A stretch of 5,626 nucleotides of DNA from contig CAZYLH010000067.1 in assembly GCA_964648695.1 (NCBI GenBank), positions 1 to 5,626 on the forward strand, given 5' to 3'. Shown one piece after another: positions 4,104 to 5,626 of this stretch. The notes beneath the pieces were generated by a model. That model ran no database searches. It was given only the letters and a program-made list of their open reading frames with translations, and was not told where the DNA came from. Source of the DNA: UBA4292 sp964648695. Lineage in GTDB: Bacteria; Bacillota; Clostridia; Lachnospirales; Lachnospiraceae. The number at the start of each line of letters is the position of its first letter. Position 1 is the first letter of the stretch. Both the position numbers and the translations under genes were made by a program.

Positions 4104-5276
4104 TTATACCTCGTCCTTTCTCACAGCTCTTAAATAATCCTTACTCGGCTTCTCTCCCTGGAATTGGTAAAAATCCGTCCTAAGCATACCATTGTATATT
4201 TTACGCTTTTTATCCGCTTTTCTTCCCATAATGGTTTCCGTCTCTTTGATGGGGGAGATAACGTAGGCTGACCAGGTGGGAAGCTTTTTAAAGCATGTGG
4301 CAAACTCTGCAAAGATCTCTTTTGCCCGTTTCTCATCCTCTAGGCGCTGACCGTACGGTGGATTGGTGATAATAAAGCCATACTCACCTTTTAGCTTCAG
4401 CTCACTAACTGACTTACACTGAAAACGAATGTAGGAATCCACTCCTGCAAGCTGCGCGTTCTTCTTTGCAAGCGACAAAACCTCCCTATCAATATCAGAG
4501 GCATATATCTGCATTGAAGGAAATTTTTTCATAAGGCTGTCCGCCTCGTTTGCAGTGTCATACCAGGCTCTTCTTGGCAGGATGTGTCTCCAGCTCTCCG
4601 CCGTAAACTCTCTGTTAATGCCCGGCGCTATCCCCGCCCCGATCATCGCCGCCTCGATAGCAAAAGTCCCGCTCCCGCAAAAAGGATCTGCCAGGATCCT
4701 GTCTGCTTTCCACGGCGTAAGCATAATCAGCGCAGCTGCCAACGTCTCTGAGATGGGCGCTTTTGATGTGAGCTGTCTATAGCCCCTCTTGTGTAAGGCT
4801 TCCCCCGAGGTATCAAGGCCAATTACCAGGCGATCCTTTAGGAGAAAAACTCTAAGTGGATATGGATCACCATCCTCTGGCAGTATACTCAGATTATATT
4901 TCTCTCCCAGCCTTTTGACAATAGCTTTTTTTATCATTGACTGAAGCGTCACGGTGGAGTGGAGAACGCTTTTTACGCTGGAGGCCTTAATCACCCATAC
5001 CTTACCGTCTCTTGGGATATACTCCTCCCAGGGAATTGCGTAAATCTCATCAAAGAGAGTTTCAAAATCTCTTACGACAAACTCACCTACTTTTAAGAGA
5101 ATCCTCTCAGCCGTCCTAAGAAATATATTTGCCCTGCAGATGGCTGCGATATCCCCCAAGAACGAGACTCTTCCGTCCTCCACTTTCTCAATTTCATATC
5201 CGAGAGCAGAAATCTCCTGTTTTAAGACCGCCTCCAGACCAAAATGGCATGGAGCGATCAATGTCACCTTCTCCAC
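4104..5276 (-). CDS. ypsC: THUMP-domain RNA methyltransferase, YpsC/RlmL N-terminal type
   Basis: A 390-residue SAM-dependent methyltransferase equivalent to the N-terminal half of E. coli RlmKL, which makes N2-methylguanosine at 23S rRNA position 2445. The rRNA target here is inferred from family. Visible: an N-terminal ferredoxin-like segment (1-55), a THUMP RNA-binding region (about 55-160), then a Rossmann-type domain with SAM motif ADPFCGSGTF at 196-205, acidic DID at 261-263, and catalytic NPPYG at 305-309, the N6/N2-type target-base motif. The start is a GTG at 5276, with AAAGGG (5283-5288) 7 nt upstream. The following residues, EKVTLIAPCHFGLE, match the usual family N-terminus and no nearby ATG fits. 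First gene of an operon with rdgB (6 nt away) and the phosphodiesterase. It lacks the second methyltransferase domain of E. coli RlmKL, as is normal in Firmicutes. Confidence 0.9.
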   Translation of the reverse strand: MEKVTLIAPCHFGLEAVLKQEISALGYEIEKVEDGRVSFLGDIAAICRANIFLRTAERILLKVGEFVVRDFETLFDEIYAIPWEEYIPRDGKVWVIKASSVKSVLHSTVTLQSMIKKAIVKRLGEKYNLSILPEDGDPYPLRVFLLKDRLVIGLDTSGEALHKRGYRQLTSKAPISETLAAALIMLTPWKADRILADPFCGSGTFAIEAAMIGAGIAPGINREFTAESWRHILPRRAWYDTANEADSLMKKFPSMQIYASDIDREVLSLAKKNAQLAGVDSYIRFQCKSVSELKLKGEYGFIITNPPYGQRLEDEKRAKEIFAEFATCFKKLPTWSAYVISPIKETETIMGRKADKKRKIYNGMLRTDFYQFQGEKPSKDYLRAVRKDEV

Positions 5277-5326
5277 TAAAAGCCCTTTCTAAGGAGATCG
5301 GCGCATGATCCGACCACCATTTTATG

Positions 5327-5332
5327 ATTATA
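5327..5332 (-). promoter_or_regulatory. Candidate -10 element for the ypsC-rdgB operon
   Basis: A perfect TATAAT on the minus strand lies 2 nt beyond the U-tract of the upstream tRNA terminator. The start would be near 5320, with a leader of about 44 nt. The matching -35 region would fall inside the terminator stem and shows no good TTGACA match, so the promoter is plausible but not proven. Confidence 0.45.
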
Positions 5333-5334
5333 CT

Positions 5335-5372
5335 AAAAAGACCCGAAATCCTCTCAGATTTCAGGTCTTTTT
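5335..5372 (-). terminator. Strong intrinsic terminator of the Val-Leu-Arg tRNA operon
   Basis: The minus-strand RNA has AAAAAGACCUGAAAUC, loop UGAGAG, then GAUUUCGGGUCUUUUU: sixteen continuous pairs with one U-G. It starts 2 nt after the mature 3' end of tRNA-Arg. On the plus strand the wobble becomes a C-A mismatch, so the minus direction is favoured, though plus-strand activity is possible. Confidence 0.93.
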
Positions 5373-5374
5373 CG

Positions 5375-5448
5375 TGTGTGTGACAGGATTCGAACCCACG
5401 ACCTTCTGGTCCGTAGCCAGACGCTCTATCCAGCTGAGCTACACACAC
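5375..5448 (-). tRNA. tRNA-Arg, anticodon ACG
   Basis: A 74-nt cloverleaf with acceptor GTGTGTG/CACACAC and A73. The anticodon arm is TCTGG-CTACGGA-CCAGA. The ACG anticodon is normally edited to ICG by TadA to read CGU, CGC and CGA. The T stem GTGGG/CCTGT contains three consecutive G-U pairs (49-65, 50-64, 51-63), which is unusual. No CCA is encoded. Last gene of its operon, 10 nt after tRNA-Leu(UAA). Confidence 0.95.
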
Positions 5449-5458
5449 ATGTAAGATA

Positions 5459-5544
5459 TGCCGGTAACCGGAATCGAACCGGTACGGTCGATTAGGACCG
5501 CAGGATTTTAAGTCCTGTGCGTCTACCAGTTCCGCCACACCGGC
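5459..5544 (-). tRNA. tRNA-Leu, anticodon UAA
   Basis: An 86-nt type II tRNA with acceptor GCCGGTG/TACCGGC (G7-U66) and A73. The anticodon arm is CAGGA-CTTAAAA-TCCTG. The long variable arm pairs CGGTC with GACCG, and the T arm is ACCGG-TTCGATT-CCGGT. It reads UUA and UUG. No CCA is encoded. Confidence 0.97.
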
Positions 5545-5557
5545 AGGTGTCCTACAA

Positions 5558-5571
5558 GCTGCTCTCGCAGC
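5558..5571 (-). other. GNRA-capped hairpin in the Val-Leu spacer
   Basis: The minus-strand RNA GCUGC-GAGA-GCAGC is a perfect 5-pair stem with a GAGA tetraloop in the 30-nt spacer between tRNA-Val and tRNA-Leu(UAA). No T-run follows, so it is more likely a processing or spacing structure than a terminator. Confidence 0.45.
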
Positions 5572-5574
5572 AAA

Positions 5575-5626
5575 TGGGACCTATAGGGCTCGAACCTATG
5601 ACCCTCTGCTTGTAAGGCAGATGCTC
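5575..5626 (-). tRNA. tRNA-Val, anticodon UAC (partial)
   Basis: The 3' 52 nt are visible: the end of the D arm, the anticodon arm TCTGC-CTTACAA-GCAGA, the T arm ATAGG-TTCGAGC-CCTAT, and the acceptor strand AGGTCCC plus A73. No CCA is encoded. The 5' acceptor strand and most of the D arm lie beyond the right edge. The tRNA operon probably continues upstream of the window. Confidence 0.93.

Noticed and set aside
5194..5538. Minus-strand reading frame with peptides such as MAELVDAQDLKSCGPN and VAQLDRASGYGPEG
   Set aside because: These are translations of tRNA-Leu(UAA) and tRNA-Arg(ACG), a well-known source of false protein predictions. The frame also crosses the terminator and overlaps the ypsC start.
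1..5626. CRISPR array, insertion sequence, integrase attachment site or phage genes
   Set aside because: There are no regularly spaced repeats, transposase or integrase motifs. The tRNA 3' ends are not duplicated as attachment-site copies within the window.

Overview
The window looks like chromosomal DNA of a low-to-moderate GC, Gram-positive anaerobe, most likely a Clostridia member of the Lachnospiraceae type. The reasons are strong AGGAGG-type ribosome binding sites, AT-rich intergenic DNA with TTGACA/TATAAT promoters, tRNA genes that encode no 3' CCA, a UgpC/MsmK-type sugar ABC ATPase, and a CvfB/YitL homologue. The placement is inferred from protein style and gene content; no database was searched.

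Layout. 1-292 (minus) is the N-terminal third of a sugar-importer ATPase, cut by the window edge. 293-629 is AT-rich regulatory DNA between two divergent genes. It holds a good minus-strand promoter, a plausible plus-strand promoter and several repeats that could be operators. 630-1121 (plus) is a small XRE-family regulator, the only plus-strand gene. It converges on, and overlaps by 21 bp, the minus-strand cvfB gene (1101-1940). From 2016 upward everything is on the minus strand. In transcription order this is: an incomplete tRNA operon Val(UAC)-Leu(UAA)-Arg(ACG) ending in a strong terminator (5335-5372); a three-gene operon of a THUMP-type rRNA methyltransferase (ypsC/RlmL-like), rdgB and a YfcE/YsnB phosphodiesterase; a tRNA cluster Pro(UGG)-Gly(UCC)-His(GUG)-Gln(UUG)-Lys(UUU)-Leu(UAG); and a separately promoted Gln(CUG) with its own terminator just before cvfB.

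Functional theme. Apart from the two outer genes, the window is translation and nucleotide housekeeping: ten tRNA genes (nine complete, one partial), an rRNA-modifying enzyme, an S1-type RNA-binding protein, a house-cleaning (d)ITP/XTP pyrophosphatase and a linked metallophosphoesterase. The rdgB-ysnB pairing matches the ysnA-ysnB arrangement in Bacillus.

I found no sign of a defence system, mobile element, CRISPR array or other undescribed multi-gene system. The observations most worth following up are small: an intrinsic-terminator-like hairpin whose U-tract ends exactly at the 5' end of tRNA-Gln(UUG); the A1-U72 first pair and 6-nt variable loop of that same tRNA; and the repeats in front of the XRE gene.
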